This document shows, one piece after another, positions 1-6,297 of a stretch of DNA of 8,990 nt; positions within the stretch are counted from its first letter, which is position 1, and each line of letters opens with the position of its first letter. Source of the stretch: Chloroflexota bacterium (GTDB lineage: Bacteria; Chloroflexota; Dehalococcoidia; Lucifugimonadales; VGZR01); NCBI GenBank assembly GCA_027625225.1, contig JAQBWG010000063.1, forward strand, positions 1 through 8,990, in the 5' to 3' direction. The position numbers were made by a program, and so were the translations under genes. The notes below the pieces were generated by a model. The model saw only the letters and a program-made list of their open reading frames with translations, searched no databases and was not told where the DNA came from.

Positions 1-59
1 GTGTCAACGATTTCTCCCATGAGAAGCTCGGTGCCAATCGATACGATTTCGGCATGCAT
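1..59 (-). CDS. cinA: CinA-family protein (competence/damage-inducible, MoCF-like N-terminus), 5' fragment
   Basis: Only the first 20 codons are inside the window; the gene continues past the left edge. Read on the minus strand from the ATG at 59-57, the peptide contains EIVSIGTELLMGEIVDT. This matches the start of CinA proteins and related molybdopterin-binding (MoCF_biosynth) domains, where a beta strand is followed by the GTELL.G.I.DTN motif. In the family, the N-terminal domain has been linked to ADP-ribose hydrolysis and the C-terminal domain to NMN deamidation, both in pyridine-nucleotide recycling. Whether the C-terminal domain exists here cannot be seen. A GGAG Shine-Dalgarno (complement of 70-73) sits 10 bases before the start, and the gene begins 18 bases after the DUF4340 gene ends, so it is probably the last visible member of that operon. 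A stand-alone MoCF-domain protein is the main alternative. Confidence 0.8.
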   Translation of the reverse strand, partial: MHAEIVSIGTELLMGEIVD

Positions 60-77
60 GGGAGTAAGTCTCCGAAT

Positions 78-1115
78 CTACGAAGGATTAGGCGTCGGTG
101 TGACCCGGGTTGGCACTCCACCGTAAGGAACGTCAACGTCGAGGGCAAAGACAGCGTCTACCCATGCGGCATCGAGCAGGAGAACTGGTTGTTCTATATT
201 GCCTTCTTCTGTTCGGGCGTAGTAGTAGTTACCATCCGGGGTTTTGCTTCCGATGCGGTAGACGATGCCGTCCTCGTACGCCGTGCCCCGCTGGGAAACA
301 CCTTCAAAGCGCAGATGGATACCGGAGGATTTTTCAAAAATTCCGTAAGGAGTAAAGTCGTTTACGTGCGGGTCGTGAACGAGGAGTTCGTTCGGTCCGT
401 TCAGCAAAGGAAGCCCTTCCTCAGTCCAGCGCGCGACATCAACGGGGGTGGGCTTTGTGTCGAGGCTGAATCGCTGTACTTGCCATTCGCTGTTGCGGAG
501 TTTGAACTGGAGCCAGGAGTCGTTTCCGCCGTGATGTGTGCTGCGGATGATGCTTAGCTCGACCATGTCGTTGTAGTTCCGGCTGACGAACCATTCGGGA
601 AACGGTGGTTCGGTAACAAGCCGGGTAAGTACGTTGCCCCATCCGGATGTGATGAGGAAAAGGTCGTCGTAACCGGCCACCTGTCCGTAGTGATTGGTTC
701 CGTCCGTTGTTTTGTCGCCCAGTGAAACTTCAATTGTTCTGCCGTTCTTGAGGGTGACGTTTACAGTAGTCTCAGGATTGTCGAGCCCGTACTGGGCGGG
801 TGCCTTGATTTCGGTTTGGAGGAGACGACGCGTCTGCGGGCCTGTGAGGATGAGCACCATGCCGCCCCAACGCCTGTGGGTGGGCCCGACACCCGTAAGG
901 CCTTCGAACTCCCAGAAACCTTCGTCGTCGCGGCCGAAACTTATTTGCTGGTCGCGGTGGCGCACCGATATTTGGAGGATATCGTCTTCCGATACGGTAT
1001 AAAACCAGGGGGCGTCCTCTTTAACTTCGGGTGCGCTTTGAAACGGGTTGATGTAGGCCACGATTGCGACCGCAATACCAATGGCAATGAGTACGAATGT
1101 TGTGCGCAGGCTCAT
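78..1115 (-). CDS. DUF4340 domain-containing membrane-anchored protein
   Basis: A 345-residue protein of unknown biochemical role. Residues about 5-22 form one hydrophobic segment, likely an uncleaved anchor, and the rest should lie outside the membrane. The centre (about 109-165) has the DUF4340 pattern: YGLDNPETTV, then an extended strand with a SLGDKT turn, then a YDDLFLI strand. DUF4340 proteins are commonly encoded right after GldG-like genes, as here, and are thought to be accessory extracytoplasmic parts of that ABC system; their function is not established. I chose the ATG at 1115 because it puts the start directly before the hydrophobic segment and leaves a 19-base gap after the upstream stop, with a G-rich ribosome-binding stretch. 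An in-frame ATG at 1169 would add 18 residues, many of them glycine, and overlap the GldG-like gene by 35 bases. The C-terminus is a proline/threonine-rich tail. Confidence 0.82.
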   Translation of the reverse strand: MSLRTTFVLIAIGIAVAIVAYINPFQSAPEVKEDAPWFYTVSEDDILQISVRHRDQQISFGRDDEGFWEFEGLTGVGPTHRRWGGMVLILTGPQTRRLLQTEIKAPAQYGLDNPETTVNVTLKNGRTIEVSLGDKTTDGTNHYGQVAGYDDLFLITSGWGNVLTRLVTEPPFPEWFVSRNYNDMVELSIIRSTHHGGNDSWLQFKLRNSEWQVQRFSLDTKPTPVDVARWTEEGLPLLNGPNELLVHDPHVNDFTPYGIFEKSSGIHLRFEGVSQRGTAYEDGIVYRIGSKTPDGNYYYARTEEGNIEQPVLLLDAAWVDAVFALDVDVPYGGVPTRVTPTPNPS

Positions 1116-1134
1116 AGTTCCACCACCCCCCTCG

Positions 1135-2796
1135 TTATCTTCTACGCCACCAAACGAAGGCTCCAGCAAGGAGCATGAGGGCCGGCGGCAGAATGTAGCT
1201 CGACCACTGGATGAACCCTCGTTCGTTGCTGGTCAAAATCAGTTGGCGGACAGGGAAAACTTTAGGCCGGATAGAAATCAACTCAAAATCGTCAGTCAAA
1301 TAGTTGATTGAGTTCAAGAACAGGTCGGCGTTGTTTTGACTTGTGAAGAACTGGTTCTTCGTGAAGTCTGAATCGCCGAATATTACAATCTTGGTGGTGG
1401 GCGTGCCTGCCGAGCAGAAGGTGGCTGGCTGGGTGACTTTGGCGCACGCCTCGACAACTCCGGCGATGGGGAATGGGCCAGCTGCTTCGACACCAGGGTT
1501 AGGTCTGGGGTTTCCAGGGTCTGTTTCTTCCCAGCTTGCGGCAGTGGTTTGGGCGAGCGGGACGAAAGTTATCTGCGGAGGCATATCTTCTATGCTCAGG
1601 AGCGAGCTAACATATGTAACTCCGGGGAAGAAGCTGACTTCTATTTCTGTTGTGATTTCAGCACCGGATATTTCGCCTCTGATGAACTGACCATTAGCCC
1701 GTTGAATGAGTGGGGTCATTGGCTGACCCGCTACCGAACTTCCGGCATCGGCTATTGACTCTTCGCCAATGCGAACCCCCCATTCGGCCAACATGAGTGC
1801 GAATGAGCGCGGGCCGCCGGGGTCGAGCAGGAAGACCATTCTTCCACCACGGGAGAGATAGCGATCAAGGGCTGCGGCTTCATTAACATCCAATTCCTGG
1901 CTGGGCCCTGCGACGACGACTGCAGCGGCATCGCTGGGCACTTCTCTAATCTGAAGAAGGTTGAGCGCCTGCACGGCATAGTTGTCGCGTAAAAGGCCTT
2001 CAAGCGCGAGGTCGAGGCCCTCGGTTTCGATGGCGCCCGTGTTGGCGTTTCGTGTAGAGGAGCGCTCGGAGTGGCCGGTCAGGATGTAGACTTTCTTGCG
2101 TTCGATGCCGGTGACGATGAGCATTCCGGTGACGATTTGCTGTTCAGTCGCCGGATATATGGGCTGGATAGCGCCGGTGTCGAGGTTTTCTATCACGATA
2201 GTGGGGAATTGGGTAACTCCATATCGCAGGGCAAGCGTCCGGTTTAACTGAGGGTCTTCAAAGCGATATTCGAACTTGTCGCTGTGCCGGGAGAACTCGT
2301 TCAAAATATCCTCTGCTTGAAGCTCGGCTTGCTCGTATCGAGAGTCACCTTCGACGAAGAAGGCATTGGCACGTATGGGCGAATCCAATTCCTCAAGAAT
2401 CTGCGCGGTCTGGGGCGCAAGGCTGAAGAAGCGGGTGACGGTGACGTCGAATCGGGTGGCGCTTCTGAAGAACAGGAAGTTGACGAGAATTGCGATGGCA
2501 AAGAAGGCGACGGTCATGATTAGGACGTTGGTGCCGAATCGCGCCTGCCTACCGACGAGAAATATCGCTACACCTCTCGGTGAGAGAACGAGTGCAAGAA
2601 AGATGAGAGCCGCACCAACGATAAGGACGCTGAGAGAGAAGTTGTTAAGTTCGTCTATGGCAAGGAACATGATGCCGCCGGCCACGGCGGCGATGACTCC
2701 GGCGATTCCGGCAACCATGCTCCAAAACGATGCGGTACGTGCCTGTACGGCTAACGCTGACAGGATGGTTTCATCTGTGTTAGTCGGCTGTTCCAC
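1135..2796 (-). CDS. GldG-like ABC transporter auxiliary protein
   Basis: A 553-residue protein of the GldG / ABC-transporter auxiliary family. Three hydrophobic segments lie near the N-terminus (about 26-48, 54-71 and 90-110). A large soluble domain follows, opening with FFSLAPQTAQILEEL (about 123-137), with a thioredoxin-like stretch (RYGVTQFPTIVIE, 191-203), the VYILTGHSE motif (236-244) and a Rossmann-like GGRMVFLLDPGG strand (317-328). A final transmembrane helix ends in WWRRR. In Bacteroidota, GldG works with GldA and GldF in a complex needed for gliding; elsewhere the cargo is unknown. The start codon is GTG, placed directly after the permease TAA with no gap, and an AAGGTGG ribosome-binding site lies inside the end of the permease gene. 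Translation is therefore probably coupled. The family call is firm, the role is not. Confidence 0.85.
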   Translation of the reverse strand: MEQPTNTDETILSALAVQARTASFWSMVAGIAGVIAAVAGGIMFLAIDELNNFSLSVLIVGAALIFLALVLSPRGVAIFLVGRQARFGTNVLIMTVAFFAIAILVNFLFFRSATRFDVTVTRFFSLAPQTAQILEELDSPIRANAFFVEGDSRYEQAELQAEDILNEFSRHSDKFEYRFEDPQLNRTLALRYGVTQFPTIVIENLDTGAIQPIYPATEQQIVTGMLIVTGIERKKVYILTGHSERSSTRNANTGAIETEGLDLALEGLLRDNYAVQALNLLQIREVPSDAAAVVVAGPSQELDVNEAAALDRYLSRGGRMVFLLDPGGPRSFALMLAEWGVRIGEESIADAGSSVAGQPMTPLIQRANGQFIRGEISGAEITTEIEVSFFPGVTYVSSLLSIEDMPPQITFVPLAQTTAASWEETDPGNPRPNPGVEAAGPFPIAGVVEACAKVTQPATFCSAGTPTTKIVIFGDSDFTKNQFFTSQNNADLFLNSINYLTDDFELISIRPKVFPVRQLILTSNERGFIQWSSYILPPALMLLAGAFVWWRRR

Positions 2797-3510
2797 TTAC
2801 CGCCACCTTCGTGTTTCGAGTGACCGAACGGTCAAGAAAAGAACCACAGCGATGATGCTGATGTAGTAGACGATGTTGCTGGTATCAATTATGCCTCTGG
2901 AAAAGTCACTGAAGTGTACCCGTAGAGAAATGTTGTTAATGATGTCGGCCGGTACTCCAGATAGTCGTGCTCCTATTTCGTCAACGAAGGTAAGGACGAG
3001 CAGTGTACCCATGCCAACGACGGAGGACACCAGTTGGTTAGAAGATAGGGATGATGCAAGCAGGCCGATAGAGAGAGCAGCGGCTCCGTACAGTATCACT
3101 CCCAGATAGGCGCTGAGTACGGGGCCGGTGTCGGGGTCGCCGAATGAGTAAATCATTATTACGTAATAGACTGTGAGCGCGATTGTGGCTATAAGAGCCC
3201 CCAAGCTCGCGAGATACTTGCCGATGACAACTTCCCAGTCGCGGACGGGGGCGGTCAGGAGTAATTCCATGGTTCCGAGTTTCTGTTCTTCCGCAAGCAG
3301 ACGCATGGTAAGCAATGGCGAAAGCAGAATGAAGAATGTGCTGGAAGGCAGGATGAAAGAGCGAACGCTGGCTTCCGGGGTTTGGCTGGTTATGTCCAGT
3401 ACGAAGATGATGCCTGCGTAGATAAGGAACATCGCTCCGATGATGTAGGCAGTCGGAGTAGTGAAGTAGACCTGGAGTTCCTTCCAGGCGATGGCCATGG
3501 TGGTTCTCAT
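2797..3510 (-). CDS. ABC-2 type permease, GldF-like
   Basis: A 237-residue integral membrane protein with about six predicted helices (near residues 21-39, 55-73, 98-122, 133-153, 160-177 and 213-230). Between helices 2 and 3 it carries EEQKLGTMELLLTAPV (74-89), the cytoplasmic coupling motif typical of ABC-2 exporter permeases of the GldF/NosY type. It should form the membrane channel and pair with the ATPase encoded immediately upstream. The start ATG overlaps the ATPase stop in an ATGA arrangement (3507-3510), which points to translational coupling. The small size is normal for GldF-type permeases, which probably act as homodimers or with GldG. The transported substrate cannot be read from the sequence. 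Confidence 0.87.
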   Translation of the reverse strand: MRTTMAIAWKELQVYFTTPTAYIIGAMFLIYAGIIFVLDITSQTPEASVRSFILPSSTFFILLSPLLTMRLLAEEQKLGTMELLLTAPVRDWEVVIGKYLASLGALIATIALTVYYVIMIYSFGDPDTGPVLSAYLGVILYGAAALSIGLLASSLSSNQLVSSVVGMGTLLVLTFVDEIGARLSGVPADIINNISLRVHFSDFSRGIIDTSNIVYYISIIAVVLFLTVRSLETRRWR

Positions 3511-4463
3511 GATTCGGGCAGCTGCTCCTCAGTTGTGGTAAGCCGGAGGAAGATTTCCTCGAGCGTCATCCCGACGGCCTGGAGTCTCAGCAGGTTCCAG
3601 CCTTTCTGTACGACGCTTGCCGCGATGAGCGCGCGCAGGTCTCCGCCCCGGGTTCCTTCAATTTCGTAGGTTGTGAAATCTGCCGAACCGGGATTCGGTT
3701 TCCGCTCTACTCCGGAAACTCCTTCCACGTCTTTAACGGCGGCGATGATTTCTTTGGACGGCCCGCGGACGTCTATTTCTATCCGCTCGACTCCACGTAG
3801 TCGCGTCGCGAGATTCTCCGGGCGATCAACGGCTACGATTTGCCCTTCGTGGATGATGATGACGCGTTCGCAAATCATGCTGACTTCGGGAAGTATGTGG
3901 GTGCTGACTATTAATGTGTGCTCGCCAGCAAGGTCTCTTATGAGATTCCGTGTTTCGACCACCTGGATGGGGTCAATACCGATGGTCGGTTCGTCGAGAA
4001 CGAGGACGTCGGGCTCGTGCAAGATGCTTTGGGCGATGCCGACGCGTTGCCGGTAGCCCTTGGAGAGTTTGCCGATATATGACTGACGGTAGTCCTGAAG
4101 CCGACAAATCTCGATGACCTCAGAGATGCGGGATTTGATTCGTTCACGAGACATTCCGCGAATCTTGCCCATAAAGCGGAGGTAGTCGGAAACGGCCATG
4201 TCTGCATAGAGAGGAACCGTTTCCGGTAGATATCCGATATGTCTCCGCGCATATATCGATTGGTTTACGATATCGTATTCAGCCACAGAACACGTCCCGG
4301 AAGTGGGAGGAATGAAGCCGGTGATGATTTTCATGGTCGTCGACTTTCCGGCTCCGTTGGGGCCGAGAAAGCCTACGGCCTCACCCTTCTCCACACGGAA
4401 AGTGATGTCGGTAATAGCGGGATAGTTCCCGTAGTATTTTGTTACGCCGTCAAGTTCAATCAT
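3507..4463 (-). CDS. ABC transporter ATP-binding protein, GldA-like
   Basis: A 318-residue ATPase, first gene of the minus-strand operon. Visible motifs are Walker A GPNGAGKST (34-42), the signature LSKGYRQR (133-140), Walker B VLVLDEPT (153-160) with catalytic Glu158, and the switch histidine in STHIL (His189). The Q-loop region reads IGYLPETVPLY, with no glutamine at the expected place; a YLPE sequence here is common in the GldA-like branch. Residues about 215-305 form the extra C-terminal regulatory domain seen in ABC-2 exporter ATPases of this class. It would hydrolyse ATP in the cytoplasm to drive the permease encoded next to it. The ATG at 4463 gives the usual family N-terminus (MIELDGVTKYYG), but no good Shine-Dalgarno sits within normal distance, so the start may rest on a leaderless or weakly guided mode. 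Confidence 0.9.
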   Translation of the reverse strand: MIELDGVTKYYGNYPAITDITFRVEKGEAVGFLGPNGAGKSTTMKIITGFIPPTSGTCSVAEYDIVNQSIYARRHIGYLPETVPLYADMAVSDYLRFMGKIRGMSRERIKSRISEVIEICRLQDYRQSYIGKLSKGYRQRVGIAQSILHEPDVLVLDEPTIGIDPIQVVETRNLIRDLAGEHTLIVSTHILPEVSMICERVIIIHEGQIVAVDRPENLATRLRGVERIEIDVRGPSKEIIAAVKDVEGVSGVERKPNPGSADFTTYEIEGTRGGDLRALIAASVVQKGWNLLRLQAVGMTLEEIFLRLTTTEEQLPES

Positions 4464-4694
4464 ATAAGTTCGATGTCGTTGTGGTGCCTTCCACGGATTT
4501 ACATGTCTTTACTATGAGCATCTTCATCATCTACGTGGACCCGAGCCAAAAGGTTTTGTTTCTCCCTAGATAAGGCGGGCGAACTGACTGCGCGCCCAAA
4601 ACCTCAGGCAGGAGCATAAGTTCAGGTAATGAGAACAATCAACGCGTATGACGCTGTCTATGCTCGGCCAACCGAAGGATTCTACATCAGGATA

Positions 4695-4719
4695 CAAGGC
4701 GGTTCAAGGCTAACAAGGA
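4695..4719 (+). repeat. Three CAAGG(C/A) direct repeats at helical spacing
   Basis: CAAGGC occurs at 4695-4700 and 4705-4710, and CAAGGA at 4714-4719, so the starts are 10 and 9 bases apart, about one DNA turn. A fourth CAAGGC lies at 4774-4779. Short repeats on one face of the helix in a divergent promoter region can be binding sites for a regulator. The boxes are only six bases long, so chance is a real alternative. Confidence 0.3.
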
Positions 4720-4776
4720 TATTGTAGCTGCACTCTCTTGATGGTATCTTGAATATAAAGCGTTTGTGATGCACAA

Positions 4777-4810
4777 GGCCCTTTCGGCAGATGGGGCCGC
4801 TTTCTCTTTT
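4777..4810 (+). other. Small GC hairpin followed by pyrimidine run upstream of speD
   Basis: GGCCC (4777-4781) can pair with GGGCC (4794-4798); alternatively CGGC (4785-4788) can pair with GCCG (4796-4799). The two pairings exclude each other and are followed by CTTTCTCTTTT. This could be a weak terminator or an attenuator in the speD leader, because the two alternative stems resemble a switch. The stems are short, so confidence is low. Confidence 0.25.
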
Positions 4811-4862
4811 GAAGAAACTATTCACATTCGAAGCGTACAACGAAGCTATCGTTATTTAGTTT

Positions 4863-4868
4863 GGAGGG
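4863..4868 (+). promoter_or_regulatory. Ribosome-binding site deciding the TTG start of speD
   Basis: GGAGGG at 4863-4868 is a near-perfect Shine-Dalgarno placed 6 bases before the TTG at 4875. An in-frame TAG at 4857-4859 excludes any start further upstream, so the TTG is the only start that keeps the conserved N-terminus. Confidence 0.8.
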
Positions 4869-4874
4869 TGTCAG

Positions 4875-5303
4875 TTGCACCTCGTTATTGACGGGTACGG
4901 TGGAGCGATTGGAAAGCTACAGGATATTGAAGTGGTCCGAAAATTCTTGGACGAATACCCTGTGGCAATCGGAATGACCAAGATTATTGAGCCGCAGGTA
5001 TACACATACCGCGGCCAGAAACTCGAAGACTGGGGTGTGTCCGGTTTCGTACTCATCGCCGAAAGCCATATCAGCGTTCACACGTTCCCTGAACGAGGGC
5101 ATATCAACATTGATGTCTTCTCGTGCAAAGATTTCGATACTGAAACGGCCTTGGAAGATGTAAAGGCTTTGTTTGAGTTGCATGAAGTAAAAACATGGAC
5201 GCTCGAACGGGGACTCGATTTCGTAACGCCAAGGGAGTTATACGGGCATATGGTAAGAGAACGAGTGGGGTTGATTGGCGCTCGTAACGATGGAGAAGCC
5301 TAA
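4875..5303 (+). CDS. speD: SpeD-family pyruvoyl-dependent decarboxylase (AdoMet decarboxylase or relative)
   Basis: A 142-residue proenzyme of the short prokaryotic AdoMet decarboxylase class. The self-cleavage motif is AESHISVHTFPE (62-73). Cleavage between Glu63 and Ser64 would turn Ser64 into the pyruvoyl cofactor; His69 and Cys84 (in VFSCK) match the processing and catalytic residues of the Thermotoga enzyme. The usual product, decarboxylated AdoMet, feeds spermidine synthase in the cytoplasm. No speE is visible, and the next gene is an agmatinase overlapping by 14 bases. Some SpeD homologues paired with agmatinase genes are reported to decarboxylate arginine or ornithine instead, so the substrate is open. 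The insert MTKIIEPQVYTYRGQKLEDWG (34-54) marks a subfamily unlike the Thermotoga enzyme. The start is TTG, backed by a strong ribosome-binding site. Family call sure, substrate unsure. Confidence 0.9.
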   Translation: MHLVIDGYGGAIGKLQDIEVVRKFLDEYPVAIGMTKIIEPQVYTYRGQKLEDWGVSGFVLIAESHISVHTFPERGHINIDVFSCKDFDTETALEDVKALFELHEVKTWTLERGLDFVTPRELYGHMVRERVGLIGARNDGEA

Positions 5304-6207
5304 CCGAAAGGCTAAGGCTCCTTCTTCCGATGTGACGACGGGTCACTATTGGCCTACGTTTCTTACATTGTCCCCCGAAGAGTCCGAGTACGCATCGGCA
5401 AAGGTTGTAGTACTGCCGGTTCCGTATGACGGCACAACCTCATACATGAGCGGTGCACGTTATGGACCACGCGCGATAATCGCAGCCTCGGCCCAGATGG
5501 AAGATTACGACCTCGAGTTAGACTTCAGTCCCTCAGATGCAGGCATATTTACAGCCCCGGAACTTATACCTGACGTAAGCAGTCCTCAAGCGATGGTTTC
5601 TTCGGTGGCCAGGGCCGTGGGCGCGCATCTCGAAAACGGAAAACTCGTCGGGGTTTTAGGCGGCGAGCACACGGTGACCATCGGTGCAGTACAGGCAGTG
5701 GCGAAGCGATTTCCGGATATGTCTGTGCTCTATCTGGATGCCCATGCCGATTTACGGGACGAGTATATGGGTAGCCGGTGGAGTCATGCATGCGTGGCCC
5801 GGCGGGTGTTGGAGGAGGCTCCGGTGGTTCATGTAGGTGTACGCAGCGTCAGCGCCGAAGAGCAAGAGTTCATTGCCGAAAAGAATATGCCGGTCACGTA
5901 CTGGCCCAAAGAGGACGAAGTATTCGAGAAGGCTATCGAATCTCTATCTCAGCATGTATATGTGAGTATTGATCTGGATGTGTTCGACCCGTCTTTGATG
6001 GCCGCGGTCGGCACCCCGGAGCCCGGCGGGATGCTGTGGCACGAAGTGTTGCAACTTCTCCGCAAGGTAGCAGGCACGCGCACGATAGTTGGATTTGATG
6101 TAGTAGAGCTTAGCTCTCGTGAAGGCCCGGAATCGTGTGCATACACTGCAGCGAAGTTGGTGTATAAGTTGATAGGGTATTCGACTATGGCAAAGCGGCA
6201 AGCTTAG
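5290..6207 (+). CDS. speB: Agmatinase (ureohydrolase / arginase family)
   Basis: A 305-residue ureohydrolase of normal length. Agmatinase hydrolyses agmatine to putrescine and urea. The two-manganese site is complete: His127 in GGEHTVT, Asp150, His152 and Asp154 in LDAHADLRD, and Asp228 and Asp230 in SIDLDVFDP. The WSHACVARR segment (around 164-172) resembles agmatinases more than arginases, and it follows the metal site at the usual place. Guanidinobutyrase, guanidinopropionase or guanidine hydrolase cannot be ruled out, because substrate choice rests on few loop residues. The gene overlaps the end of speD by 14 bases, so the two are coupled. An in-frame TTG at 5275 would add five residues and has GGGG 4 bases before it; the ATG at 5290 lacks a clear Shine-Dalgarno, so the start is unsure. 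Confidence 0.88.
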   Translation: MEKPNRKAKAPSSDVTTGHYWPTFLTLSPEESEYASAKVVVLPVPYDGTTSYMSGARYGPRAIIAASAQMEDYDLELDFSPSDAGIFTAPELIPDVSSPQAMVSSVARAVGAHLENGKLVGVLGGEHTVTIGAVQAVAKRFPDMSVLYLDAHADLRDEYMGSRWSHACVARRVLEEAPVVHVGVRSVSAEEQEFIAEKNMPVTYWPKEDEVFEKAIESLSQHVYVSIDLDVFDPSLMAAVGTPEPGGMLWHEVLQLLRKVAGTRTIVGFDVVELSSREGPESCAYTAAKLVYKLIGYSTMAKRQA

Positions 6208-6236
6208 CATTCCGGCCAGAGTACCGGCCCATGCTA
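6205..6236 (+). other. Imperfect inverted repeat at the speB stop codon
   Basis: TAGCAT (6205-6210, beginning with the speB stop) can pair with ATGCTA (6231-6236), and an inner CCGG (6212-6215) with CCGG (6224-6227) across a small internal loop. No T-run follows, so this is not a classic terminator. It may stabilise the mRNA end or slow polymerase before the cysteine desulfurase gene. The rest of the 90-base gap (6208-6297) shows no convincing promoter. Confidence 0.3.
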
Positions 6237-6286
6237 GAATGGCCTTGAAGTTGGCGTCATCGTAAGTTTCCAATGCTACGAATACC

Positions 6287-6290
6287 GGAG
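6287..6290 (+). promoter_or_regulatory. Ribosome-binding site deciding the TTG start of the cysteine desulfurase gene
   Basis: GGAG at 6287-6290 lies 7 bases before the TTG at 6298. The next in-frame ATG (6319) falls one codon before the conserved DHAATT motif and has no ribosome-binding site, so the TTG is preferred. Confidence 0.7.
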
Positions 6291-6297
6291 AAGACTT

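Larger units (their letters stand above)
4464..4874. other. Divergent intergenic region (411 bases), promoters for both operons expected
   Basis: No gene is convincing here. The region separates two divergent transcription units, so promoters for both should lie in it, but I found no clear -35/-10 pair for either. A TATAAA box at 4754-4759 lacks a partner at normal spacing, and TTCACA at 4821-4826 lacks a good -10. Visible structure includes three CAAGG(C/A) boxes spaced about one helical turn apart (4695-4719), a small GC hairpin followed by a pyrimidine run (4777-4810), and a CGAAGC direct repeat (4829-4834 and 4841-4846) just before the speD ribosome-binding site. A 32-codon reading frame at 4629-4727 has no properly spaced Shine-Dalgarno and is not called. 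I recognise no known riboswitch class. Confidence 0.6.

Noticed and set aside
54..557. Plus-strand open frame of 167 codons
   Set aside because: It runs antisense to the DUF4340 gene, and its translation has no protein-family character.
4573..4596. GGGCG...CGCCC inverted repeat considered as terminator
   Set aside because: The stem has only 5 bp, the loop is 12 bases, and no T-run follows on either strand.
4629..4727. Small 32-codon frame in the divergent intergenic region
   Set aside because: The nearest Shine-Dalgarno-like AGGAG is 14 bases away and a second AGG is too close; there is no known family. Chance is likely, though conservation in relatives would reopen it.
4464..4874. SAM or guanidine riboswitch upstream of speD
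   Set aside because: None of the conserved core sequences of the classes I know could be found.
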